DNA of 64,000 bases from CADEED01 sp035502995 (lineage in GTDB: Bacteria; Pseudomonadota; Gammaproteobacteria; Steroidobacterales; Steroidobacteraceae), in assembly GCA_035502995.1 (NCBI GenBank), contig DATJTW010000022.1:44506-108505 (forward strand), in the 5' to 3' direction. Position 1 is the stretch's first letter, and every line of letters starts with the position of its first letter. Below the pieces are notes generated by a model. The model saw only the letters and a program-made list of their open reading frames with translations, was not told the origin of the DNA and did not search any database. Shown one piece after another: positions 26,063 through 34,929 of this stretch. The translations under genes were made by a program, and so were the position numbers.

Positions 26063-29000
26063 CTAGCGCGACGGGCGCAGGCTGTCGAGGCTCAAATCCT
26101 TGAAAGTATCCTGGTCCGCCTTGATGCGGATCTTGAGGTACGGGCCCTGCGCCGTGTGGCGGCTCGCCGAGAAATCGTCGTCGCGGAAGCCGGCGAAGTT
26201 GTAGCCCACCGACACCCACATGTTCTTCATGATCGTCATGCCGACGTCGATGCCGGTCGAATGGTCCATCACGTTCGATTCCCAGGAATGCAGCAGCGCA
26301 GCGTGCACGCCCAGGTCGAAGCGGCGCGTCAGCTGGCGGCGCAGGTCGAAGCCGGCGATGTCGGAGACGCCGGCGTATTCGTCGCCGTCGAACGTGCTGG
26401 CCACGTAGCGCACGCCGTACTGCAGGCCGAGCTGCAGCTTGGGATCGAGCTGCCAGTTCGCGTGCAGGTTGTTCACGGCCCGCGACGACGAGAACGCGTC
26501 GACGCCACCGCCATGGTCCTCGTACTTCAGCTCGAAGCGGTCGAACACGATCCAGCGGCTGCTGTCCGGGCGGTACGCCCAGGCGACGCGGCCGACGGCG
26601 CTGGTCTCGTCCGCCTGCGCCTGGTCGGAGTCGAACGCCTGCAGCGACACCGACAACGCGTGACCCGCGACCGGCTCGCGATACCAGCCGGTGGTCGAGC
26701 TCCAGCGCTCCTCGCGATCCGAGTTGCGGTGCTCGAGGCGGCTCGTGAACTGCCACGCTTCCTGGCGGTACGACGCGCCGGCGAAGGCCGCGAAGAAGTC
26801 GTCCGTCATCGTGCCCGACGCCAGCGGCGCGTTCGGGTTCAGCGGCTCGAGGTTCGGGCCACGCAGCGTGTTCGTCTGGTCGACACCCATGTCGAACAAC
26901 CACTTCTCCTTGTACATGAAGCCCTGCGTCAGGCCGAAGTTCGCGAACGTGCGCGGGCCGAACTCGGTCGCCTGCGTGTTGATGCTCGAGTTGACCTGCG
27001 TGCGGTCCCAGGGACGCGTGCGCATGCCGACGCGCGTGATGTTGGTTTCCAGCTCCGCGCCTTCCGCGTGTTCGTACTCGGCGTACAGCGTCGATTCGCC
27101 GTTCAGCCGGTAGTCGACGCCGACCAGGCTGCGCGCCGGGTAGTCGACGCTGGCGTCGTTGCCGCCGAGGCTGAAATCGCTGGCGCCGCGCAGCGTCACG
27201 CGGTCGTCCCAGAGGTCGATGCTGCCGGTGACGAAGGCCTGGTCGGAAACGCGGTCGTCGCCGTCCGCATCCTTGTCCGCGACGTGGCGCAGACCGCCGC
27301 CGACGGTGTAGTCGTCGCGCTGCAGCTGCGCATCGACGCTGGTCAGCAGACGCGTCGCTTCGCTGGCGAGCACGGTGTCGTGCTGCACTTCGCCGGTGAC
27401 CACGATCTCCTTGCCGAGACGGTAGCGCGCGTCGACGCCACCCGAACGCGTACCGGTGTCCGCGGTGAGCTGCTGGCCGACGCCGAAGCCCGTCTCCGTC
27501 TCGCGCGCCCAGGCGCGGGCCTCGAAACGATCCGAGGCGTGTTTGCCTTCGACCAGCCAGGCGGTCGACGAATCCGGCTTCAGCGGATCGTCCGAGCTCG
27601 ACTGCGCAACTTCGGCCCTGACGCGGGTCTCATCCGACACGCGCCACGTGAGATCGCTGCCGACGATGCGCGTGTCGCCCTGCTGCGCGCCTTCGGACAC
27701 CGCGCTCGCACCGAGCTCGATCTTGCCGTCGTTGAACTTGGTCGCGACGCGCAGGCCCGTGGCGGTTTCGTCGTCGCCGCCGGTGCGCACTTCGTAGTCG
27801 GCGACGATGAACACCGGGTTCAGGTTCGCGTCGCGGCTCGACACGGGCTCCTTGAAGAACACGGTGCCGCGTTCGTAATCGAGATCGTAGTCGAGGAAGC
27901 GCGCGAGCTCGCGCGACTCGACGACCTTGTGGATGTCGAAGCGGTCACGGATCTCGATGCGGACCTTGTCGCTGCCGATGACGATCGGCGTGCGCGACAG
28001 GCGGTACAGGCCCGACGTGCCGTCGCCCGGCAGCTCGTCCTGCACGAGGCCGGTATCCGTGCGCGCAGCGAAGCCCGACACCGAGACGCGCTCGCCGGCG
28101 AAATCGCTGCGCACGCCCGAGAGGCTGCGGTTGTAACGCGTCAGTTCGGTGACCGTGAAGCCCGTGTCGAAGTCGCCGAACAGTGCGACGAACTGGCGAC
28201 GCTCGATCTTGAGATAGATCTTGTTCTGCGTCGCGGCCTCGAAGCGCTGCTCGGTGCCGTCGCCGTACAGCAGGTAGTAGCGGTCCGGCTCGATCGTGCC
28301 CTTCAGGCGGTCGCGCGCATCCTGTTTCTCGCGCGCCGAGTCGTAGGCCATCGTCAGCAGGAAGTCGCCCTTGATGCGGCCCTTGGCGAAGAACGCGACG
28401 CGGCCGTCCTGCTCGAAGCCTTCTTCGCGATCCGCGGCCGAGGCCGTTTCCATGTTGCCGGTGATCTTGTTGTACGCGGCGGTGCCCTCGGCGATGCCGA
28501 CGAGGATCCAGTCGCGCGGCGCCGGCGCGAGCCACACCTTGAGCTCCTCGCTCTGGCGCTCGTCGTAGCGCAGGCGGACGATCGCGTTGCCGGTGTCCGT
28601 GGTCGGTTCGAGCTCGATCAGCGCGACGCCGCCCTGGATCACGTCGGCCTGCGGCTCGCGCGGGCCGGTGGCGAGGATCTGGTTGTCGTTCAGCTGCTCG
28701 ACTTCCCACATCGTGCGATACGGCGCGTCGATCGAGAACGGCACCGCGGTGCCGGCACGCGCGGGCTTGCCGTACTTGTCGAACATGCGCAGCGCGATCA
28801 CCGGGCGGGTGCGGCCGTCGGCGACCAGCTTGGACATCGACGGATCGATCTCTGCGCGCACCGGGCCGTCGCCGTAGTGGATCGTGCGCTTCTGTTCGAA
28901 GAGCACCTTGCCGTCCGCATCGACGATGCGCGCCTGGAAGACGTTGTCGCCGTCGCGCAGGTGGACACCGCGCCAGCGGCTCAGCGACACCGTGTTCGCG

Positions 29001-31930
29001 TCGTTCGTCTGCAGGCCGTCGTAGTTGAGCGCGTCGACCGGCTGGCCGTTCAGCGTCAGCTCGGCTTTCTGGTCCGGCGCGTGCTGGATGAACACCTTGG
29101 TCGCGGCGATCGGCGGCGAGCTGTTGTCCTCGGGGAACAGCCACTTGATGCCGGGCTGCAGGTCCGCGACGTCGTAGCTCGCGGCGAACGACGGCGTCTC
29201 GGTGGCGACGCGCTTGCGCAGGTTGCGCATCGCATCCGCGGCGGCCGCACCGCGCAGCACCACGCCGACGGTGTCGATCTTCGGCGCGGCGCCACCGGCG
29301 TTCACGAGCTCGAGAGGCGCGTTGGCTTCGAACCGCGCGCCCTCGATGACGATGTCGACGCGACGGTTCGCGGCGAGGCTGGCCGCGTCCTTGCCCGAGT
29401 TCAGCGGCTCGTCCGAACCGTGGCCTTCGACGCGCACGCGCGCGGCGGGCACGTTCAGCGCGGCGGCGAGGTAATCGGCGACGGCGCGGGCGCGCGCCTC
29501 GGACAGCGCGTAGTTGTCCTTGAACACCTGGCGGTTGCGACCGGAGATGGGCTGCGAATCGGCGTGACCGACGGCGTGGATGGTCAGCTCGCGCGCGCCG
29601 CGCCACGAGTCGATCAGCGCGCGCAGCGCGTGTTCGTCGCTGGGCAGCAGCTCGGTCTTCAGCACGTCGAAGCGCGGCGCGAACGTGAAGGTCGAGCGCG
29701 CGTACTTCGCCGCACCCCGTGTCAGCAACGTCGTCACCGGCTCGGTGCGCAGGCCGGACTTGGCCGGCGAATCGAACATCGCCAGCGCGCGGAACTCGAG
29801 CTGGCCGCCGGCATTCGGCGTGGCGTGTGTCTGGAAGCGCAGCGTGCGCACCGTGCCGGGCGGGAGCTCGCCGAGACGCGCGATCAGCGTGCCGTCGCCG
29901 GCCGACACCACCGGGCCACCGACGCCCTCGACCTGGCCCGCCGCGTCGCTGACCTTCACGCCGTCGAGCGTCGCGCTGCCCGAGACGTATTCGAGACCGG
30001 CCGGCAGCATGACCATCGCGCGCGTATTGCCGGCGCTGACGCCGCCGACGCGCACGATGGCCTCGTGCATCGCCAGGCCCTCGCCTTCGGGATCCGGCAG
30101 CAGCGACGATTTGAATTCGAACGCGACGTCGCCCTTCGGCGCGACCTTCTGGCGCAGCACGAAGTCGCTGCGCCACAACGTGCCGCCGCGCAGTTCGGCG
30201 AACTGCGAGAAGTCGCGGCCGGCATGGTTCATGCGGTCCGCGCACGGCGCCAGCTCGAGCCAGTCGGGCAGCGTGAACTTGTCGAGCTGCACGGTGTGCG
30301 TGCCCGGGTCGAGGCCTTCGAAGTGGAAGTGGCCGTTCTCGTCGGTGACGCCGTAACGACCATCCTCCAGGTACACGCGCACGTTCGGTACACCCGCGGC
30401 GTCGCGGCCGTCGTCGTCGCAGCTGCCCTCGTAGACGCGGCCGACGATGAAGCCCTTCTGCGAGAACAGCTCATCGTTCATGCGCACCAGCGAGCGCGCC
30501 TGGTTCGACCGCACGTTGCCCGGCGCGACGGCCTGCGCCGTGTTGATCGCGTCGCGCATGCCGCGCATCGCGACGGTGTACTCGACGACGTACTTCAGCG
30601 TGATCGTGACGCCCGGCTCGATGCGCGGATGCGTGTACGTGAAGCCTGCGCCGTCCGCGGCGACCACCGGATCGGCGATCTTCACGCCGTCGAGACGCAG
30701 CGAACCGGCGCGGTAGCGCGCACCCGCCGGCAGCCGGTCGATGACCTGCACGTTCGTGAACGCGCCGGACTGGCTGGTGTTCTGCAACGTCAGTGTGTAC
30801 TGCACGAAGTCGCCAGTGCTGGCGATCTGCTGGCCCGCGGTCTTGCGCAGCACCAGCGTCTCGCCGCTCGGATCGAGCGGCACGTCGAGCGCGACCGCCG
30901 GCGCCGCGGTCGTCACGAACGAGCGGCCGTACGAACCATCCTGCAGGCGGTACGGCGCGCCCGGCAGCGTCTGCAGATCCGGGATCGTGCGCGACGACGG
31001 GAACGTGTAGTTGCCGGGCGGCAGCACTTCGACGCGATACGTGCCGGGCGCCACCAGCGGGAAGCGGAAGACGCCGGCCGGCATGCTGTACTGCGTGCCG
31101 CCCTGGTCGACGACCTGCTCGCCCGTGACCATCTCGTTCGGATAGCGGCTGACGCCGTCGTCGCCGAACACGGCGGCCGGCAGACCGGTGCCGTTGTCGA
31201 TGAGGCGCACTCGCGCGCCGTTGACGGGCAGGCCCGTCTGCGAATCGAAGACGAGGCCGAACGGATCCACCAGCGCTTCGGCCTGGACCGCATCGGTGTC
31301 GTCGGTGGGATCGACGTAGGTGACGTCGAGCGCCGAGTTGCGCTCGACCTGCAGCAGGCAGTCCGCCGTCGCGCCGTTCGTGGCGGTGGCGATGTAGCCG
31401 ACGAACACACCCGTGTTCGGGCCGGTTTCCGACAGGCGCAGGATCTCGGAATCACCGGTGGCGCGCGCGAAGATGCGCACGTCCACGGTCTCGACGACGG
31501 CGCCGTCGCGGTTGCGATCGGCGTCGACGACGCGCACGAACACCGGGTCGCCGGCGTGCGCGATGGCGGTGTCCTGCATGGGAATCGGGGTCAGCGGGTC
31601 CAGCGTGCCCTTGCCCTGCGGCGCGGGCGACGCCAGCGCCGTGAACGCGTTGCCGAGGCGGCACTGCGTCGGGCCGGCGGTGAACGTGCTCGGGGCCGAA
31701 GCCTCGAAGCGCGCCAGCTGGATGGTCGCGCGCGACGGCAACGGCACCACCGCGAGCTGGACTTCGTTCGAATCAACCGTGCGCGCGCCGCCGGACACGT
31801 TGAACGCGACGTTGCCGACGTTGCGAATCAGCGTTCCGGCCGGCGTGACTTGCGCCACGGAATGTTGCGGGAGGATGAGACCCAGCGCGCATAACAACGT
31901 GCTCGCGCAAAGCGACTTTGCGCGGCTCAT
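26063..31930 (-). CDS. giant secreted outer-membrane protein with DUF11, SdrD-B-like, OmpA-like and beta-barrel regions
   Basis: This 1955-residue protein starts with a Sec signal (MSRAKSLCASTLLCALGLIL, cleaved after SVAQ). A DUF11-like repeat lies at ~355-415 (FVQYTLTLQNTSQSG). A carboxypeptidase-regulatory / SdrD-B-like fold is at ~495-560 (FIVGRVYEG, GVTDENGHFHFEGL). A second DUF11-like stretch follows. An OmpA-like peptidoglycan-binding domain is at ~750-870 (LSEARARAVADYL, ANRRVDIVI). From about 1150 onward the sequence alternates polar and hydrophobic strands, typical of a large barrel or surface beta-structure. It probably bridges peptidoglycan, outer membrane and cell exterior. It follows three secreted-protein genes on the same strand. 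No SD precedes the ATG; see the leader at 31931-32068. Confidence 0.85.
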   Translation of the reverse strand: MSRAKSLCASTLLCALGLILPQHSVAQVTPAGTLIRNVGNVAFNVSGGARTVDSNEVQLAVVPLPSRATIQLARFEASAPSTFTAGPTQCRLGNAFTALASPAPQGKGTLDPLTPIPMQDTAIAHAGDPVFVRVVDADRNRDGAVVETVDVRIFARATGDSEILRLSETGPNTGVFVGYIATATNGATADCLLQVERNSALDVTYVDPTDDTDAVQAEALVDPFGLVFDSQTGLPVNGARVRLIDNGTGLPAAVFGDDGVSRYPNEMVTGEQVVDQGGTQYSMPAGVFRFPLVAPGTYRVEVLPPGNYTFPSSRTIPDLQTLPGAPYRLQDGSYGRSFVTTAAPAVALDVPLDPSGETLVLRKTAGQQIASTGDFVQYTLTLQNTSQSGAFTNVQVIDRLPAGARYRAGSLRLDGVKIADPVVAADGAGFTYTHPRIEPGVTITLKYVVEYTVAMRGMRDAINTAQAVAPGNVRSNQARSLVRMNDELFSQKGFIVGRVYEGSCDDDGRDAAGVPNVRVYLEDGRYGVTDENGHFHFEGLDPGTHTVQLDKFTLPDWLELAPCADRMNHAGRDFSQFAELRGGTLWRSDFVLRQKVAPKGDVAFEFKSSLLPDPEGEGLAMHEAIVRVGGVSAGNTRAMVMLPAGLEYVSGSATLDGVKVSDAAGQVEGVGGPVVSAGDGTLIARLGELPPGTVRTLRFQTHATPNAGGQLEFRALAMFDSPAKSGLRTEPVTTLLTRGAAKYARSTFTFAPRFDVLKTELLPSDEHALRALIDSWRGARELTIHAVGHADSQPISGRNRQVFKDNYALSEARARAVADYLAAALNVPAARVRVEGHGSDEPLNSGKDAASLAANRRVDIVIEGARFEANAPLELVNAGGAAPKIDTVGVVLRGAAAADAMRNLRKRVATETPSFAASYDVADLQPGIKWLFPEDNSSPPIAATKVFIQHAPDQKAELTLNGQPVDALNYDGLQTNDANTVSLSRWRGVHLRDGDNVFQARIVDADGKVLFEQKRTIHYGDGPVRAEIDPSMSKLVADGRTRPVIALRMFDKYGKPARAGTAVPFSIDAPYRTMWEVEQLNDNQILATGPREPQADVIQGGVALIELEPTTDTGNAIVRLRYDERQSEELKVWLAPAPRDWILVGIAEGTAAYNKITGNMETASAADREEGFEQDGRVAFFAKGRIKGDFLLTMAYDSAREKQDARDRLKGTIEPDRYYLLYGDGTEQRFEAATQNKIYLKIERRQFVALFGDFDTGFTVTELTRYNRSLSGVRSDFAGERVSVSGFAARTDTGLVQDELPGDGTSGLYRLSRTPIVIGSDKVRIEIRDRFDIHKVVESRELARFLDYDLDYERGTVFFKEPVSSRDANLNPVFIVADYEVRTGGDDETATGLRVATKFNDGKIELGASAVSEGAQQGDTRIVGSDLTWRVSDETRVRAEVAQSSSDDPLKPDSSTAWLVEGKHASDRFEARAWARETETGFGVGQQLTADTGTRSGGVDARYRLGKEIVVTGEVQHDTVLASEATRLLTSVDAQLQRDDYTVGGGLRHVADKDADGDDRVSDQAFVTGSIDLWDDRVTLRGASDFSLGGNDASVDYPARSLVGVDYRLNGESTLYAEYEHAEGAELETNITRVGMRTRPWDRTQVNSSINTQATEFGPRTFANFGLTQGFMYKEKWLFDMGVDQTNTLRGPNLEPLNPNAPLASGTMTDDFFAAFAGASYRQEAWQFTSRLEHRNSDREERWSSTTGWYREPVAGHALSVSLQAFDSDQAQADETSAVGRVAWAYRPDSSRWIVFDRFELKYEDHGGGVDAFSSSRAVNNLHANWQLDPKLQLGLQYGVRYVASTFDGDEYAGVSDIAGFDLRRQLTRRFDLGVHAALLHSWESNVMDHSTGIDVGMTIMKNMWVSVGYNFAGFRDDDFSASRHTAQGPYLKIRIKADQDTFKDLSLDSLRPSR

Positions 31931-32068
31931 AAAAGCGCCGAAGGCGGGGTAGCTAGTCGCTACCCCGCCCTCTGCGTGAGAGTACCCGTTGTTCCGGGTG
32001 CCGATCTTGGGTCGCCCCTTCGGGCTCCAGGACCGACGCCCCGTGGCGTCGAGAGTCATTCCGATCCG
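31931..32068 (-). promoter_or_regulatory. structured leader ending in a hairpin and T tract at the start codon
   Basis: On the minus strand this 138-base gap holds several short stems: GACGCC/GGCGTC, nested GGTC/GACC with GCCC/GGGC, and CCCG/CGGG. A perfect 11-bp stem (31943-31953 with 31959-31969) follows, then eight bases and TTTT ending directly at the ATG. It resembles an intrinsic terminator placed at the start of the giant gene. No Shine-Dalgarno sequence is present. It could be an attenuator, a processing site or a structured RNA element. No known riboswitch consensus fits. Confidence 0.5.
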
Positions 32069-33178
32069 TTAGTTGATGGTCACGCGGAAGCGCACGGCGA
32101 CCTGCGTCGTCGCGCCGCCCGTGGCGACCGTGGAGACCGCCGGCGCACCGACCGTCAGCACGCCACCGGCGGTGCGGAAGCAGCCGTCGGCGTTGGTGTC
32201 GGAGCCCGACTCGGCGTTGCAGAACGTCGCCGCCCCACTGCCCACCTGCACGCTGACGTTCGAGGCGCCCGCGTTATAGGAGTTGGTGACGAACGTGACG
32301 TTGGTCGGCAGCGTGTCCGTGATCGCGGTCACCGAGGCATTCGCACCACCGGTGTTCGAAAGCGTGATGGCGTATTCCATCGTCGCGCCCGGGATCGCCT
32401 TCGGGAACGTGGTGTTGTTGAACGGATCGCTGATCACCGTGCTCGTCTTGACGACGGCGAGCGTGGCGGTCGAGACGATGTAGCCGCCCTGTGCGGCCTC
32501 GAGACCGTTGTTGCCGGTATCGGCGAACACGACCTGCACCGTGTCCTTGTCGTCGGCGACGCCCGCACCCGTCTGCGGCTGCACCGACGGCGCACCCGTC
32601 GTGTTGGCAATCGCGGTGGTCGCGGTCAGCGTGAGGTTCGCGGTATCGCCGTTGACGGCGACGCCCGGCATGTCGGCGACGATGAACACCCAGCGGCAGC
32701 TGTCCGGCGCCAGCGTGTTCACGTACGGCAACGTGTCGGTCGTCGCGTTGTAGGTCGGCGCCGTGGTGGAAGCCAACGTACAGGCGGCGGTCGAGACGTG
32801 CACCGACTCGTTGTTCATGTCGCGGGTGTCACCCGTCGTGAGATCCACGACCGTGAAGTTGTAGCCCTGCGCCGTGTTGCCGATGTTCTCCAGGCGGAAC
32901 GCGACGGTCGCGCCGGTCTGGCCCGAGGCCACCGTCGTCTGCGTGGGACCGACGCGCGTCAGCGTGAGGTTCACCTTGTTGTCGACGACGAACGTCGCGG
33001 CGGCCGAGGTGATCGGCGACTGGGCAACGCTGCCCACCGTGTAATTGACCGTCGCGGTGTTGCTGATCGTCGTGGTCGAGACGGTGCCTGCTGCCAGGGC
33101 CGTCTGCGACACCGCGATCGCACCCAACGCGACGCAAGCGAGGCCGGCTCGCTTGTGTCTATTGAGGAACGATTTCAT
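32069..33178 (-). CDS. secreted DUF11-type repeat protein
   Basis: This 369-residue protein has a signal peptide ending in SQTALAAG. The mature part is Thr/Ala/Val rich and low in charge, with ISNTATVNYTVGS near the start and LSNTGGANASVTAITDTLP near residue 270, the usual DUF11 / conserved-repeat pattern of surface and cell-wall adhesin-like proteins. It ends VAVRFRVTIN, without the terminal Phe of a barrel. The SD AGGAG precedes the ATG. It lies directly upstream of the giant outer-membrane gene and may be its exported partner. Confidence 0.8.
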   Translation of the reverse strand: MKSFLNRHKRAGLACVALGAIAVSQTALAAGTVSTTTISNTATVNYTVGSVAQSPITSAAATFVVDNKVNLTLTRVGPTQTTVASGQTGATVAFRLENIGNTAQGYNFTVVDLTTGDTRDMNNESVHVSTAACTLASTTAPTYNATTDTLPYVNTLAPDSCRWVFIVADMPGVAVNGDTANLTLTATTAIANTTGAPSVQPQTGAGVADDKDTVQVVFADTGNNGLEAAQGGYIVSTATLAVVKTSTVISDPFNNTTFPKAIPGATMEYAITLSNTGGANASVTAITDTLPTNVTFVTNSYNAGASNVSVQVGSGAATFCNAESGSDTNADGCFRTAGGVLTVGAPAVSTVATGGATTQVAVRFRVTIN

Positions 33179-33215
33179 GGGTACTCCTGATGACTCTCTC
33201 TGCGAAAAAAACCGG

Positions 33216-33710
33216 TCAGTTCAGCAGCGCGCGGAAGTGCGCGACCGCCTGCGCGCCGGGCGCGAGCGGTGCCTTGAAGGTCCAGCGGATGAACTTGTAT
33301 TCGTCGGCGCGCGCCTTGCGCGTGGTGCCGTTGTCCTGGACGGTGAGCTGGTCGGCGGTGCCGTACGTCTGACCATCGAGCGAGTACGCGATGTCGGCGG
33401 CCGGGTTGTTGGTCGCCGAATTGGCGACGAACGTCATGTGCGCCGGCACCGGGTTGTTGATCGTGACCTTGTCCGACGGCTGCTTGCAGACGTTGTCCGC
33501 GGTAACGGTCCAGGTGACTTCGACGCCCGGGACGACCTTGGTCGCGGTGACGAGCTGAACGGTCTTCTTGCCGTTCGCGTCGACGACTTCCTGCTCGACC
33601 TGCGGCACGGACTTCAGCGAGATGCAGCCCTGCGTCTGCGCGAACGCCTGCGAACCGAAGTTGCAGGCGATGATCGCGGCGGCGATGAATTTCCAGTTCC
33701 CCTCGAACAT
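33216..33710 (-). CDS. small secreted protein of the DUF11 cluster
   Basis: This 164-residue protein has a signal peptide (MFEGNWKFIAAAIIACNFGS, cleaved after AFAQ). The mature part reads as a single beta-sandwich unit with VPGVEVTWTVTADNVCKQP, VTINNPVPAHMTFVANSAT and an end FKAPLAPGAQAVAHFRALLN, resembling one DUF11 repeat. Two Cys could form a disulfide. GGAGA lies six bases before the ATG at 33710. It is flanked on both sides by longer proteins of the same type. Confidence 0.75.
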   Translation of the reverse strand: MFEGNWKFIAAAIIACNFGSQAFAQTQGCISLKSVPQVEQEVVDANGKKTVQLVTATKVVPGVEVTWTVTADNVCKQPSDKVTINNPVPAHMTFVANSATNNPAADIAYSLDGQTYGTADQLTVQDNGTTRKARADEYKFIRWTFKAPLAPGAQAVAHFRALLN

Positions 33711-33738
33711 GTGTGTCTCCTTCACGGTGTCGTCCTGA

Positions 33739-34734
33739 CTAGTTGTTGATGCGCACGGCGAACTGGACGGTCTGGTTGCCGCTCGCCTGCGTGAGGGTGC
33801 CGAGCGCCACGCGCACGCGCGCGGCCGGCGTGGTCTCGAACGCGCCGACGTCGGCGTCCGCGCCGTCGGTCAGCGAGACGCTGTTCAGCGTCAGCGTGCC
33901 GGGCAGGTACGTCGTGTTGGCCGGGATGTTGTCGACGAAGACGACGCCGGTCGCCGAGCCCGTGCCCGTCGCGCTCACGGCGATCGTGTAGTTGATGCGC
34001 GCACCCGGGACCGGCTTCGCGCCGCCGAACTGGTCGACGACCGTCTGCGACTTCGTCGCGACGATCGAGATGCCCTGCACGAGGTACTCGCCCGTGCCGA
34101 TCGCGGTGGCGCCGGTGGTGCCGACGACCGCGTCGGTGCCGCTCGCGCCCTGGCCCGCGAACACGGTGCCCGGCGTGCCGGTGCCGGTACGCGCGGCCGC
34201 GCTCAGGCTCGAACGGCCGATGTTGCCGTCGGCGACCGCGGTCGGGATGTCGTTGACGACGAACACGGTGACGAACGCGTCGGCGTTCAGCAGCGGATCG
34301 TTGGTGCCGGCCACGTAGGCCGCGTCACCCGCGGTCAGCGTGCCGCTGTTGTCGGTGTCGAGGTAGATGGACGGCGACGCGGCGACCGGGTCGAACTGGT
34401 CGCCGGCGATCACGTCGTTCATCACCAGGTGGAAGGGTTCCGGGCCGTTGCCGGTGTTCGTCACGCGATAGCGCAGGACCTGCTGTGCGGCGCCCGGCGC
34501 GACCGGCACGGTCGGCGTCTGCACCGTGACGACGACGTCGAGGATCTCGGCGACGGTGACCGACGCGGTGTTGGAGGTCACGGTGCTCGTCACCGTGCCG
34601 ACGCTGTAGGACACCGAAGCGGTGTTGTCGATGGTCGTGCCCGCGGGCACACCAACGGCGAAGGCCTGGCTCGCGCCGAAGGCGCAAACAACCGCGAAGG
34701 CGCTCTGCGCGCCGAACTTCCGAATCGATTTCAC
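33739..34734 (-). CDS. secreted DUF11-type repeat protein, first gene of the surface cluster
   Basis: This 331-residue protein has a signal ending SQAFAVG and opens GTTIDNTASVSYSVGTVTST, closely similar in pattern to the protein at 32069-33178. VTNTGNGPEPFHLVMND and INYTIAVSATGTGSATGVVF mark two DUF11-like units. Asp-rich stretches (YLDTDNSGTLTAGD) may bind calcium. The start is GTG at 34734 with GAGGAG six bases upstream. It is the promoter-proximal gene; the 195-base gap upstream to phaC is shared by divergent promoters. Confidence 0.8.
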   Translation of the reverse strand: MKSIRKFGAQSAFAVVCAFGASQAFAVGVPAGTTIDNTASVSYSVGTVTSTVTSNTASVTVAEILDVVVTVQTPTVPVAPGAAQQVLRYRVTNTGNGPEPFHLVMNDVIAGDQFDPVAASPSIYLDTDNSGTLTAGDAAYVAGTNDPLLNADAFVTVFVVNDIPTAVADGNIGRSSLSAAARTGTGTPGTVFAGQGASGTDAVVGTTGATAIGTGEYLVQGISIVATKSQTVVDQFGGAKPVPGARINYTIAVSATGTGSATGVVFVDNIPANTTYLPGTLTLNSVSLTDGADADVGAFETTPAARVRVALGTLTQASGNQTVQFAVRINN

Positions 34735-34929
34735 AGCGTACTCCTCGAAAAAAACCCGCGACCGACTGCGGGAGGAGCGCCAGATTCCTGTCTCCTAGGA
34801 AAATGGCGTCTCGCTGCGATGCATAATAGGAATCGAGGGGTCTAGGCCACGTGATTGGGGTCACGCCGACCCTGTCGCCACTGGGAAACGGATCACATAT
34901 AACGAGAACGACAGCGTCCGGAGGCGTCG

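Noticed and set aside
24839..31894. A 2351-codon open frame on the plus strand, antisense to the helicase and giant surface genes.
   Set aside because: The translation is a low-complexity Arg/Ala/Val/His mix with no domains. It mirrors the codon bias of the real minus-strand genes, which have strong motifs, a signal peptide and normal boundaries.
31931..32068. A known riboswitch (cyclic-di-GMP, glycine or TPP) in the leader of the giant gene.
   Set aside because: Short stretches look similar (CACGCAGAGGGC, GCCCGAAGG), but the order of conserved segments and stems does not match any of these classes.
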